The notes below the pieces were generated by a model. The model was not told the origin of the DNA. It saw only the letters and a list, made by a program, of their open reading frames with translations, and did no database searches. A program made the position numbers and the translations under genes. Shown one piece after another: positions 26,301-39,100 of a stretch of 64,000 nucleotides of DNA. This DNA comes from Ophiostoma sp. CBS 140.51 (lineage: Eukaryota > Ascomycota > Sordariomycetes > Ophiostomatales > Ophiostomataceae), in the NCBI GenBank assembly GCA_029298735.1, contig JANSLP010000170.1, forward strand, positions 1-64,000, given 5' to 3'. Each line of letters opens with the position of its first letter. The stretch's first letter is position 1.

Positions 26301-26400
26301 GGCAGACTGTCAATGTCCAGGAGCAAGTAATTGTGTACTGGCCAGATATTTCTTACATTCTCGTATTTCTCATCTTGTCTTCCTTCTTCCACCTGACTGT
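20305..26400. other. gene desert, left part
   Basis: I cannot support a gene here. After about 100 bases of ARG7 3' flank the sequence is of mixed composition. A strongly purine-rich block lies at about 21540-22170, which is what a leader of a minus-strand transcript would look like in this genome. Short CA-rich microsatellite runs occur around 22922-22950. The longest open frame is 317 codons on the minus strand (23165-24118); it lacks any domain I recognise and its hydrophobic character follows from T-rich codons. From 24820 to 25700 no frame is longer than about 60 codons. Confidence 0.6.
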
Positions 26401-29400
26401 GATTTGCAATGTTAGTCTGGCCAAGTGAAGTCGTTTCGTTCCCCTTTTTCAACACAAAATATCCGCATCCGCAGGCCATGATGCTTGCGCTATTACGCCG
26501 AAGTAAAGGAAAGAAAGCAGCTTCTTCTCTTACACCCCTCTATTCCCGTTCTTTGTTGGCCATACGAGGCAGTTCTTTCCATTTTGTGCCTCGAGTACCT
26601 GCCTCTTCTTTTCTTGAAATCTTCAATATCCCCTCCATCCTCTCTCCCTCTCTCCACACACACCTCCCCCCTGCAACCTTTCCTCGAATCGCCCCCCCCC
26701 GGAAGAGGGAAAGGAACAGAAGGAGAAGAAGGAGGGTGAGGGGCAGTTTTGGGGCACACTTTCGGGGGCCACCTTTCCCAACGCCAACGGTTTGTTCGAT
26801 GGCCCGTGCGTCTCGAAATGCAAACACGTCTCTCTCTCTGTCTCTCCTTTTTTCTATTTTTTCTGCATTTCTTTTTAATTCCTTTCTTTTTTTGTTTAAG
26901 GGATTTTCCTCTGCAAGCGGATCGTCTCTTTTTTTCGAGAGTGGTCTGCAGAATGATGGTCAAGCAGGAGGTGTGCATTTTACACGCCCCCTACCCTTCT
27001 TTCCTTCCTTCTTTTTGTCCCTCAGTTCCTTCTGGTTTTGCTCCGACATTCGCTGATCCACTGTTTTGGGTGGTGGTTGCCAGTTTGTGAGGTTGCGTAC
27101 ACAGTATGTGTATTGATTTTCTGTGGTCTTCTGTGCCTTTCTCATCGCTGGTCGACAAGGCAGGCACAGTTCACAGTTCTCACACAGACAAAAGAAGGTC
27201 ATCCGGCAAGAGCCAGCCTGCGTCACGTTCGCTTGTCGCAAATCATTTCCCCTTCTCGAAGAAAAGGGACGAGAGACGAAAGTGAAAGAAAACACGTCAG
27301 TGTTCGTGCCTTACCTCCGACAGCGTTATTGGGGCACATATCCACATATCACACATGAAAACTGCGACCGACATGAAAACTCGTAAAACCCCACGACGCT
27401 GTGTGCTCCGTTTCGCTCTCAAAGTGAGGAGTGCTCGTGCTCATGCCCTGCTCCTTCCTCTCCCCATCTTCCCCCGATCAGAACCCATGGCAGTGGCACC
27501 GGGCAAGACCTCTGTGCTCCTAGCGCCTTCCTTGCAAGAGTGCTCTGGCAGAACTCTGGCGTCTCATATCGCCTGAGGCCTCGGTCTCTCTTTTGACGAT
27601 GGTTTCTTTTTGAGTTCGTGTTTCTCTCAATCATTCGTCTCCTTTTTCGTAGACTCGCCAAGAAGCACTTCTTTTCCTCTGAGCATTTCACGGCCATTTC
27701 CTCCTTTTTTTTGCATTCCTTTCCACCCGCGCTCATCAGTTTCTCCCTTCGTTCCTGCCCCTTTCTCCCTTTTTTTCTCCGCGTGCCTTTTTTTGTCTCG
27801 TCGTGACGATTGCTCTTGCCTTTACAGGCGAACCTTCACAGCCTGAGCTTCACCTCGATAGGGTAAGATCAGCCCATGGGTGCCATGCGCTCTTTCCCTC
27901 CTTCCTGCACGGATACGTCGTAGCCCCTGGGTCTTCCATTCTTTCATTCATCGTCGTCCTTTTGTCGTCGTCTCTCATTTCGCACACATGTGAGTTGTGT
28001 GTCATCCTCGCTCGCTAAAGACATCCCGTTTTCCCGTCAAAGACCTCCCCCGAACGGAGTAATCACGCAACTGCCGCCCTGCCCAGCCAGAAAAGAAGAG
28101 CGTCAGCAACAAAGACAGAAATATTGAGAGGAAGAGAAAAGGAACAAGGGACCCGAAGGAACGCAAGGGAACGCGAGGAACCAGAAACCAGACAAGAAAA
28201 CGGCACAGCAAGGCAAATCGTTCCGTCTGCCGAGTCCCGTCTTCGATTCGTCCGTCGATTCCATTTCGGCTCTGATGAAAGAGAAATAACATGCACAAAA
28301 CTGTGGTTGACGGATTGTGGTCCAGCCGTCCATCTATCTGGCTTGGCTTGTTGGCTGGCTCGACTGGTTTTCGATCATTTATTTCGGTTTTCGGTTCCTT
28401 CTGAGCGCGTTTCCTGTCCCCAGCCAGCTTGCCATCGAGACAGCCGACAAAACCAGAAAAGAAACCGGCTGGCCGTTTGAACGATATTGACATTCGAGAT
28501 TCAAGGGTGGGGGCGTGGGCGCATCACTCTGCGCCCTGCGCCCTGTTCACATCTTCGTTACATATGAACACTTTCATCACATCTTGTGTCAAGGCTTGAG
28601 CAACAGCCAAACGGAACACTCGTCTATTCCGTACGTCTAAAACATCTTTAAGCATCTCCCCGTTGCCTTTTTGCTGTATATTTTGATTTATTTTTGTCTC
28701 CCGTGAGCACTGTTGGTTGTCTTTTCCTCTTTCGCCTCACCTCATCCATCCCCTTTTCCCGCCCCGGCCCTAGACTCTGGAGTGAGAAGTGACTGCAAGC
28801 GAGACATTATACGAAAAGGCAAAGATGATAACAAGCCTCGTTGCACTCCGTATCCTTACAAGGTATGGTTTTCTTATGACTTCTTCCATATCAGCCAGGC
28901 CCCCTCCAGACGGATCGCTTATTACCTGCAGCCTCTCTGTTTTCTTTCCCTTGTCTGTTTCAACCTCTTTTGTCCTCTTTTCCGCGCTCACCCCTGCCGT
29001 ATTGACACTCCATCGACCCTGTCTCGCACGCCTGACCGCCCAGTCCAATGCGACCTGTTGTCTCCCCAAGAATGCAACGAAACGGGATTATTATTGATTT
29101 GCATCTTTTCCTTGTTCATGGGTTAGTCTATTTTGCATTTGCGTGTCGCATGGTCCGTCCGTCTTTGCATCCCCCTGCCTTGCCAGCCTTTTGCCTTTGC
29201 CTTGCCCTGGCCTGCCTTGTGCTTGTCCAAGTGCCCATATTCGTCCGACATATCATCATCCCATCCTAACACGGCTCCGTCTCTCTCGACGTTCTCTCTG
29301 GCTCGCCAAACAACCCCTGTCGTCGCCACCCCCTCCCCCTCAAGCCTTGAAGCGTTATGAGGAGCTCTCACAAACACAAACCCTCCACCATTTTTACCAC

Positions 29401-32400
29401 ACCCACCACCACCAATCACAGCATGCAACACCGCCCCTCCATCTTTTTGCTTTCTTCTTCTTTTCCAGGCATAAGGCGGCTTGCCTGGTCTGGCCTTTTT
29501 TCTTCTTTGCCTTGCCTTGCCCTGTCCTTTTGCCCTGTGACATGCGGGTGGATCCCATCGGGCAGCATGCTTTCAAGGCAAGGGGATTTCCCTCATTGGA
29601 GGGGGGCGTATCGTAACTCGTAAACTCTTGCTATTCTTATCACTGCATCGTCGATGCGCATGCCTTTGTTTAACTTTGTCTCTTTTCGGTCCAGACCCGG
29701 CCAAGCTTTCATTCCCATCATTCATTCACAGACATTGTCCAGCCATCATTTCCTGTTTTGTGCTCCGTTCCACCCGTCCTGCAAGGAATCCTTTTAAGAC
29801 GGACAGCCATTCACAATTCACAAAAACACTTTCAATCCTTGCACTTGCTACTTTCTTTCCGTTTCATATTGAGATTCGCTCAGTGATCGTCTTTCAGCCT
29901 CTCACTTTTGATTCTCTCTTACCGCCCGCATTTGCCTCATTTATTTTCACGGTAATTTTTGGTGTTGACTTTTGTAAACAGGAGCTGGCCTGTTGATTTG
30001 GCGCTTTATTTACACTAGAAATCGATCTTATTAGTGGCCTCACTATGAAGCAACTGCTGTAAGTGTGTCCAAACTGAAGCTGTATCATCTCACTCACATA
30101 GAACAGATGCTACTTAATATCAAATCATCGTTACTCGAAAGAGCCACCGTTCATCGTATGCACAGAATAGGTAATCCTTACGGGTTGCATATCGCGCAAA
30201 AATGGACATGCGCTGTTTTTGCTCTGTCAATACCACCGACTTGTGAGAGCTGGTCACTGTGAGTGGTGCAGGTGCCCTCCAATTTCGGCTGTGGCAACAA
30301 GTGAGTGCTTTGGCCCGGTTAGAGCTGCAACCACTGTTGAGAAACACATGGTCGTCTACGAATACGGTCCATCTTCGACATTCTACAATGCCAGAAAGTC
30401 GGCCCGTCCGCTCCTCGGGGATACTAAAAGACACTGTCTCCTTACCTCCCTTCCAATGTGCCTTTTTGTCTTAGCGAACCGGTGAAGTGATTGTGTGTGT
30501 GTGAATGTTTGTGCAGCAAGCATGTTGTTTTGTTTGGGTGTGTTTGGTGAGTGAGGGTTGCAGTTTGCCTTTGTCTGTTTGTGACAGGACAGGCAAGAGG
30601 CCGCAGGTAAAGGAAACAAGACCTGGTCCGGAGGTCAATGTAAGACGGAGAACACAGTGAGCGTCGTAGTGAAAGGGAGATATATCTGAGCCTTTTGAGC
30701 TTGTGAGCCTGTGCAAGCCAGCATATCCACGGAACAAGAGAAACAGAGTCTCAGTGAACCACTGGACCAGGGGAGAAACGTTCTTGCGTTGTAAAAACAG
30801 CAAGGGGGCCCGGGAGGGTCAGAGGGTTTGGGGAAATGGAACGGCGCTCTGCTGTTGTGGGCCTGTACTTTGTAGGTGCATATATTTGCCTCGTCCTTGA
30901 ATCACCGCGCATCTCGTTTCTCAGCGTCTTATTGATCCGTTGATTGATGTCTCGTGGTGGTTGTGGTCGCCTTGTTGGTGGCCCTGTGAGGGGGCCAATG
31001 CACTACAAATGTGAGTGTGAAATAGGAACAAGCGGACGGCCTGGCCAGTGATCAGGCGTTTGGCAAGCAGCATCGGGGAGGAACGCATATGCAGTCCGCA
31101 GTCACATCGGAATAGACAACGACAAGGCGCCTTGCGTGGTTTTGAAGAGAGGCCAACAATGAGACAGAGCCTCTCATCAAGAGGGCGTGCATTACGTCGA
31201 AAGAGAGGCGCCAGAGGGCGCAAAGGAGCAGCCCGTCCGCCGATCATCTTCCTCCCCTTCCAAAACCGATTTCCCTTCCGAGTTTGACAGCGGCACAAGG
31301 GGGACAGAGGGACAAAGAGGAAGAGCGTCGGGTCAAACGAAATGGGATACTTTTTGTGCTGCAACCCAGACTCAGACCCTTTCCAACAGGGTCCATGGCC
31401 ATCGTTGGTGATGCGGGAAACGGAAAACGGGATACGCGGCCCATGGGAGCCCATGGGACACGCGTGATAACTGCATATATATCTGACAAGATACAGGCAT
31501 ATCTGTGCACATATGCCAACTTGTGTCACACCTCTGTGAAACTGGGTGAAAGGGTTTCGCCGGAGGTTGGCGACTGGGCGACTGGCAGTGAGAGGCTCGA
31601 CAATATGCCAATGCACCCGCCATGGCTGGGCTTGTGGGCTCTTGGTCTTTCCCCTCGATCCTTCAATGGGGAGTGGGGTATCATCAATACGGAGCATCAT
31701 TGTTTTTTGCCACCAGAAAGTGCTCATGCGGGCATTGGCATGATGGTGATAGCGGCACGCAAGTACCAAGCATCTGCACAAACGAGGGACAGACAGGAAT
31801 ATCACAGGTAGCGGGGACGAGCAAATGATTGCTGCGTCAGGGGGTGAAGTGAAAATAAAAGGGAGCGACCACGACTCCGCGAGAGGACTCTTCTGTTGAG
31901 GCGTTCGATAGTGAACAACGATCCACCATACCGCCTTGTTTACGTTGTTTATGGTTGATGGGATACTGTTTGGGCGTTTCTACCTGAATGAGACTGGGGG
32001 AGGGAGCTACGGGCGCCTTCACATGTACTTTGGACTCGCTGATGTGTTGATGCTCATTCGCTGCATCGTCGAATGATGTTCTGCCGTTGCCCTTCTGCCT
32101 TTGGTCGCTGAAGCAATGGGTCGGGGTGGCTTGGACGACGCGCTGCCTTTTGCCTTTTTGATATTGTTGAGGTGTTGTTCAAGCGGTGGCGAATACTGTT
32201 AGAGCAGCATCGAGCATCAACGGAGTCGACGGGGTCGAACAAGGGGCCAAGGCAGCAAGGCAGTTGCAGTTTAAAAAGGGGTAGTGTCGTTGTAGTCGGG
32301 CGGCTCGACCACGACAGAGGGTGGAGATATCTCAGGTAAAAAAAGGCGTTCATCATGTGTTCTTTTCGGGTAATACGCTGGAAATCTGTGAGTGATGCTG

Positions 32401-33203
32401 TGTGTGAGTGGAGTTTCGAACAACGTTCGGCCTCGTGCGTTTGTGTGCTGGGCGCAGCCGCCGAAGAGTAGTCGGCGCCATCGCGACACCGAGCTGGAGA
32501 TTGGAGATGGAAAAGACCAAAAGAGAAAAGAGACGATGACAGAGCAAAAAAAAAAAACAGAAAGTTCAGTCGAAAAAGGGGGGCGAAAGAGGGGCCACTA
32601 TAGCAGGCGGAAAGAGGCGGCAATGACGAGAAGGAAGGCTTGAGGACGAAGAAGAAGAGAAAGCTCGCAATGTCGCAAGAAATGGTCGGCCAAAGGCAGA
32701 TGTGGGTTTGTTGGTCGTTGCGTCGTGGAGCTTGTTTGTATGAAGAACGAAAAGGATGATGAAAATGGGGTCACATGCCGTTTGTGTGGTCCACCGTCTC
32801 AGCTTTCGTGCTGGTCGTTCTTTCCTTCATGGGTTGAAAGTGATTGAGCGAGTTGCGAAGGAGGACAGAGGAGGCCTTCTCGCTTTTCGGCCGCGCCTTC
32901 CAACGTTGCAACCGTTCAGTTATCCGGGGGCCGGTCTCGAACCCAACGGGCCAATCACAAGAAGAGAAGAGGCAACTTCACAACTTGGAACACAGAACTT
33001 TGCTTTTGTTCGGGAAAAGACAAGGCAGGAAAGAGTGACTGTCCGTCATACGAATGCAGTACCCGTATTCGTGCACACCGAAGCGCAAGTCTGGCGGGCG
33101 CTCCTGCCCTCCATCCCACGCCAACAACCAAGAGGAGAGGGAAAAAGCGACCTGCACAAGTTTTGTTTCACGCGAGCAGGAAGAGGGAAGGGCAAAGCAA
33201 TAA

Positions 33204-33237
<34 letters not shown>

Positions 33238-33750
33238 AAATATGACGAGAGAAAGGAAGGAGCCATGGACGTTGGGGGCGGGTTTACATGGGTCTGCTAA
33301 TTTTCAACCACATGCGTGACAAGCGTTTTAGCGGCAACCAGGGCAAAAGAGACGAAGAAACGAAATGGAGAAGGTGAAAAGAATACAAAGGGGCACAGCA
33401 CAGATGAAGAAAAGTCGAGAAAAGCCGACAAGTTCGTTCGTGCCCACCACAACGTTAGTGCTGGCATGTCCCGCAGGCCCAAGAGGGGCCAGGCCAGGCC
33501 CCAAACCAACAGGGCTAACAGGGCCGTGGGCCAAGACAAAAATAAGGACTGGAAGGAGCGAAGGGAGGGTGTGTATGGAAGAGGAAGGCACAGAGGGGTG
33601 TGTGCTGGACTCGACGAGACAAAATGGAAAGAGCTGGGTCTTGGCGCTCTGTTTCTCACTGAAATACTAACGAAAGCCCCAACAACAGGCTCTGGAGGGG
33701 CAGTGAGGGACAGAAGTGAAGAAAGAAGAAAGAGTGGAAGAGTGGATCTA
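26401..33750. other. gene desert, middle part, with orphan pyrimidine and purine blocks
   Basis: No gene is supportable. The plus strand is pyrimidine-rich at about 26500-27030, 27590-27800 and 28960-29530. It turns purine-rich at about 32500-32650 and 33140-33600. In the rest of this window such blocks lie directly upstream of start codons on the pyrimidine-rich strand, but none of these is followed by a recognisable gene. A minus-strand frame of 294 codons (30921-31805) has no features of a known protein. A 30-base A-run lies at 33206-33235. A branch-point and acceptor-like string sits at 33664-33690. Confidence 0.55.
33206..33235 (+). repeat. 30-base poly(A) run
   Basis: Thirty uninterrupted A residues follow the string caataaat. 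A run this long is rare in the window; the next longest homopolymers are about 15. It could be a mononucleotide microsatellite or the 3' end of an old retroposed sequence. I found no clear target-site duplication or reverse-transcriptase remnant beside it. Confidence 0.8.
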
Positions 33751-36108
33751 GTGGGTGGTTGACCCGTGGAATCGTGTCCACCAGTTTTTCCCGTTCGCTT
33801 GTCCCTCCTCCTCCCTCGTCCGTCCCGTTAGCGCCCTTTGCCAAACCAACCTGCTGGGGGAGGCTAGCGGGCATGGACTGGTCTTGGACTCTCGGGCTTG
33901 TGCAGCAGGTTGCAACATTGTGAAAAGCGGTTCTGGAGAGAGGGGGCAGGAGCGATGGAGGGTGGGAGGGATGAGAGTGGTTTGAGTGGCTCAGAATGGG
34001 AGTTCCACCGTTAAAACTCCCTCGGCTCCGTTTTCTGGCTTGGTCTTTGCGTAGCCAATCTCTTTTTTCCCCCTTCTTTTCCTTCTCTTCCTTTTTCCAT
34101 GTCTTCCATGTCTGCTCCCCCGTCTTACGGTGACACCGTCTTGTTTATCCGTTACCGCACCGTGCTCACTGGCAAGACGAGAGGGCCACTGCTCTGGCAT
34201 AGATGTACCTCAGCTCTTCGGCCGATGTATCTTTTCTCCTTCAACCCATGCAGACCCAAGACGGTGCGACGTTATGAGAACAAGGCCACACAGGCCACAC
34301 AGGACAGGGCCAGGCCTCTGGTGAGAAGGTCCCAAAGACGGCGAGGACGCTTCTCCAAACGGGCAAAGGCTGTTTGGACAGGTCCTGGATCCAGGCTGCG
34401 CCACGTTTGAAAAATGCACGTCTTGTTGTAGCCCGCGCGGGCACCTTGGAGTGTCTCTCTGTGCGCTACGACGGCGATGTGGGAGGGTGGTGAGAGTGAG
34501 TTGTTTGTGGCCCTTGTCGCGATGTTTATTAGTGGCACATATTTTTCATGCCACTCCTTTTGTTCGTTTTTCGTGTTCGTTCCCTTGTTCTGTTTTCTTC
34601 GAAGCTGATTACGCTTCCCCGGTATTCCGAATGTCGGCGGCCACAAATGATCTAGGCGAAACTCACAAAGGCGACGATGCAATCAGATGGAGCACGGCGC
34701 ACGTCGTATCGGCGTGGATTTCAAAGAGAAAACCCGTGATAGTGCTGGTTTTGAAAATAGGGGCCAGGGACATGTCATGGTTCTGGCCCGGAACGTCAGA
34801 CCTTGTGCATCGTGCGCTTTACATGTACACAGTATATCCGCAGTGGAAAAGACTCATGTCCATCAAGGATCGTCAAGTCTTTCTTTTGAAAAATTTGCCT
34901 GCCCAACAGATGTCGTTCAGTCATGCTAGCACCAATAATAGGAGACTAAACAAATCATTTCTGGGATGACAAAAATCAAACAAAAAATAGAAAGTCTGGA
35001 TCGTCACCAGCTCATTCTCATTCACCAGTCCTTTTTTTTTTAAAAGTTTTTCCCGCATTGCAACATGCAAGACAGACTTTGTCTCTGCCACCAAGCAAGG
35101 AAAGAAAAGAGAGGCAAGACAACAGTTCACAGATGGACACAAATGGACAGCATATTGCATTCCTGCAGGGAGTCTCTTGGCCTTGCATCGTGGTCGAGAC
35201 ACAAGCCAAACGATGTAAATCACAAAAGGGCGAAAAGCAAAGTAAGACGGCAAATGGAAGTCCCAGACAGGGCATCAAATCAACAATATGGAAATGGAGC
35301 CATACTGGTCCATAGTAGCACCGAGGTTTGTGACTTTGTACACAAGCATTTGTCTCCATGGTCTGCCCCAACATAGCAATATGCATCGCGTCCAATCGTG
35401 AGACACGGATTAGTGTAGTTGATAGTGCTGTTTCTCCCTCCCTTTTTTTATGTCTTCCTTCCTCTTTGTGAGAGTCTGAAAGACAAGAGAAGACCAAATA
35501 CGCCGCATGAGAGTGCTCCTTCCCTGCTGGAACCCGTTCCGTTTGTTTCGTTGGTCCTACAGTAGTACGGAGAAGGTGCGCCGTCGTGACTGATGCAGTC
35601 CACACTCTCGCCGTCTGTGTTCTGTCAATGAAAGTGCGGTGAGCAGAAAAAAAAGGAAGAAAATCAAAAACAACTGGGGCCAATGATAGCCGCTCAAAAT
35701 ATCAAATATAAAAAATAAACAGAGCTACTCCCAAGACGCTTAGCATAAATGACCTGCCGCCTTCATCAGTGAATGTGGGACAGACAGAAAATAGCGGGCG
35801 GCGAACGGCGTTCCTTTACACACAGGGATTGGGCTCCTAGCCTGTGCTGGTTTTTTGGACTGTGAACCGTCACTCTTGCCTCACAAGAGACAAGCTCGCC
35901 TTTCGCGGTCTCGCCTGTGACCGCGCAAGTCACACTTGGCGGCCCTCCGACATTGGCACGGCTTGCTGAAGCGGGTTTGTCTTTGTGAGCCACGCCGAGG
36001 AAGTGCCCTGCAATGCTACCTGTCTCCTGTGCTCCTGCTTTGCTCCAAAGCACTAACACGCAACAAGGTGTTAATGTGCGCCGGTAAAAAAGGCCCATGC
36101 AGCTCACT

Positions 36109-36192
36109 GCGAACCAGCGACTATCAATCTAGACGGAGCAACGCCCGCCCCCTTTCTTTCTCCAGCATCCACTAACATGCTCGCTGGTTCGC
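36109..36192. repeat. 12-base perfect inverted repeat, 60-base spacer
   Basis: The string gcgaaccagcga (36109-36120) is matched exactly by its reverse complement at 36181-36192. A transcript through this region could form a 12-bp stem with a 60-nt loop. A match of this length at this distance is expected by chance less than once in a region this size, but not vanishingly rarely. No neighbouring gene is known. Confidence 0.6.
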
Positions 36193-39100
36193 GCCTTGTT
36201 GCTCTTGGACTGGAAGACGAGAATCTAATCCGTTGATGACGCTCCCTTGGGCTCCGAGCTCCGTTTTTATTTGTTTTTATTGGGTTTTTGATGGCATCGT
36301 ATCAAGGCAGCGGTCCAAAGTTCCCCCTTTTGATTTTGCCATATCAAAGCGGTCCACGTCAAACCGTGCCATGTTTTGGTGTTGGCCTGATGCACCGTAT
36401 CTGCCGCCCCCTTTGATCCTTTTCGAGACTGGCCTGCCATAAAGATGGTCCGTGATGGTCTGTGATAGTCGGCGATGGGATGAGATGGGCTGGATTCGCG
36501 GTTCCGTATTCATGCACAACTCAAAAACGGGGATGCACATTTTGCCAGCCATGTCAGCACAGGATACTCCATTCAGGCTACCATTTTCTGCTCTTAGTGA
36601 GAGGGTGTGGCTCAGTGTGGGCTCCTTGTCTTTTGGCCTTGTGTCGTTTCGGCCTCGCTACTCGCTCACCAAAGAACACCAAAACTTTCACGACAGTCTG
36701 GGATGTAACCAAAAACGGTGCAAGATCAGCGGGTATTTTTGCACAAGGGGGGACATGCTTGACATGGTGGTGACAGCGATACCACAACGGAAGGAGCGAT
36801 GGCTTGTTGGTCTGGCCTGTCCATCAAAGTCTTGTCTAAAAAGTCTGTGGCAGTTCCCTGGGCAAAGGAGAAAGAGTCGGTCTCGGCCAGGCCTTGTCGT
36901 CTCCGTTCTTGGACGGCTAGGCTCCGTATTTCCTGTCGCCCCTAGTAAAAGTGCAGTAAAATGGGCTCAATAGGCAGGTGCGTCGTAATACCACCCCCGT
37001 TTTTTACAGTCACTTTGTCACTCGGTGGCGCTTCACAGGCGCCCTTTTAGCCTTTTTTTCTGCTTGTTAGTGTGTTAGTGCATGAACGACTGGTGCCGCT
37101 TTCCCCTGTTGCTAGCCTTCCACATTTTGGCAAGACCGGACAGCCAGGGCCTGACGCGGAAATTGGGTGACGCCTTCTTTCACTTCGGAGAGGGTGGGCT
37201 GCACCTGCCCTGCATTGTAAGCTGGGCTCTGTAGGCGAGGCCCGGAGTTGGCAGGCATGACCGACGTTTGTGCACGAAAATCAAGTCAGAAAACGGGGGC
37301 GGTGGGCATGCAATAACCTTGCAGGTCCCAGTCACCGTCGCTCCTGCCTCGTGACGGGAGATGGGAATGAATGTGGTCTCATCTCAGGCTCCCAAGGCTC
37401 ACCAGGGAAAGAGCGACACAGGCAGCGAACAAGGAAAGACCAAAAAACAATCCTTGCTGTGACGTAAGATGCACATCGTCGTCTGTTTTCCCTTTTCTTT
37501 TCGTCTCATCCATCCTCCATCCCACATCCCACGGCCATCAAAACGCGGGCGCCACAATTAAAAATGGTTTTCCATATGGAGCAAGGGACTTTCTTTGGGT
37601 TCTGACTCTCATTGCCTTTCTTGGGCCTTTTTCTGCTCTTTTATTTTCACACCGTCTCCGCCAAGTGGAAACGGAATGTGGTTCTGGCCGCGGCGTCCTT
37701 GCCCCTAGAACGCCGCACCGAGGCGAAGGCCAAACTCCGTCACTTACGGCCCCGTTTTGAAAAAAGGTCGGGTATGTCGTACCACGTACCTCGTACCTTT
37801 TTTGCTTTCTTTTTTATTTTATTTTTATTCTCTCTCGTGCGAGGGATGAGTGCGACGTCAAGTAGTCAGCCGAGCCTTTTTTTGTGACTGCGCGACTTAC
37901 AAGCTACATTACTTTGTGTTTCGCTAGCTGGTGTTGGCTGCACTTGCTCTGATTGAGTATCGTTGTTTTTGTTAGTCTTCAACTCAGCTTCTATTTTCCT
38001 CTTATTTTTGGTTTATTTTTTCAACATGTTGCCTCCATCTCCTTTCAAACAAAAGACACCCAAGAAAAAAACCGTTCCCCGCAAGGCCAAGCCCTTTTTG
38101 CCTTTTGCCTTGTTCGAGGCTAGCCGCTCACTCGATTTGCACTTTGCGTCTTTGAAACTTTTGCCCATCGCCGCTCACATCCTACCAGGACAGGTACTTG
38201 CGTTGTGTCAAGTTCATTCTTGATGAGTCCAAATATTCGCAAACTAAACAAAGGGGAAAAGGCGATCCCAATCAGCATCTTGGCAAGAACGATTTGCCAT
38301 CATTAGTCGCGGGGTTTGAAAACATTCAATAGCTCTATTAGCCTCCTTGAGAAAAGAAAGTCTAGATGAGACTCTCGGATGGCTGGAATGGTGTTCGATC
38401 GACATGTTTCTCACGACGAAATTTTTATATGTCTTATTTTTCGGGGACGATTCGGTGTCGTCGGGGGCTAACGATCCAGTGCGGTCCGTAACTGGCCTAA
38501 ATCGGTCAATACCCCCAAAAGTATCACTCAAAGTTCGCGAGCATTCCGTACTTGATACAAGCAAAGCAACCTCATACCTCGTCAAAGGCAAATATCACAT
38601 CGTATGCCCGAAACTAGGTTTCTTATCCGTCTGTGCCGGGTTGTTAATCATCCTGCGTGCTGGGCTCAGTCAAGTCATATCATGGTACGGGCGTAAAAAT
38701 ATATGTAGCATGTCCGATATGAAAATCTCCTGTAGCTACCGGCATGTTTGCCCTCAGGCCCCAAGACACTTTTCGGATGACGAGCATGTTGTAACCGACG
38801 GAGCCAGCACTTTTTGACTCCTCCTCCCTTCCACAGTCTCACGGTTGGCGGCGTTGCAGTTTGCAAGCCAATATACCACAGTATTGCTTGCCCATCCCGT
38901 TTATGATGACCATTCTCCTCCCTTTTTCTTGTCTGGTGTGTCCCTCTTGTATCCCCTCTTATTTCTTGTCCCGTCTTGCTTGCGGAGCAGCTTTCTTTCT
39001 CGCGCGCCAAGCGAGAAGAGTTGCTCGAATATTCAACGCTTTGTCTCTTTCGGCTGCCCACACATCCGCCTCCTTAATTTTTTATGACTATTTTGTCACT

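Noticed and set aside
30921..31805. 294-codon minus-strand frame in the desert
   Set aside because: No domain, codon use unlike neighbouring genes, and overlapped by an equally featureless frame on the other strand.
32920..32960. tRNA B-box-like string on the minus strand (reverse complement of ggtctcgaaccc)
   Set aside because: Flanking bases do not form a proper T-stem or acceptor stem, and no A box or anticodon arm could be fitted.
36176..36200. B-box-like ggttcgcgcc string
   Set aside because: It lacks the conserved A of the T-loop, and no cloverleaf can be folded around it.
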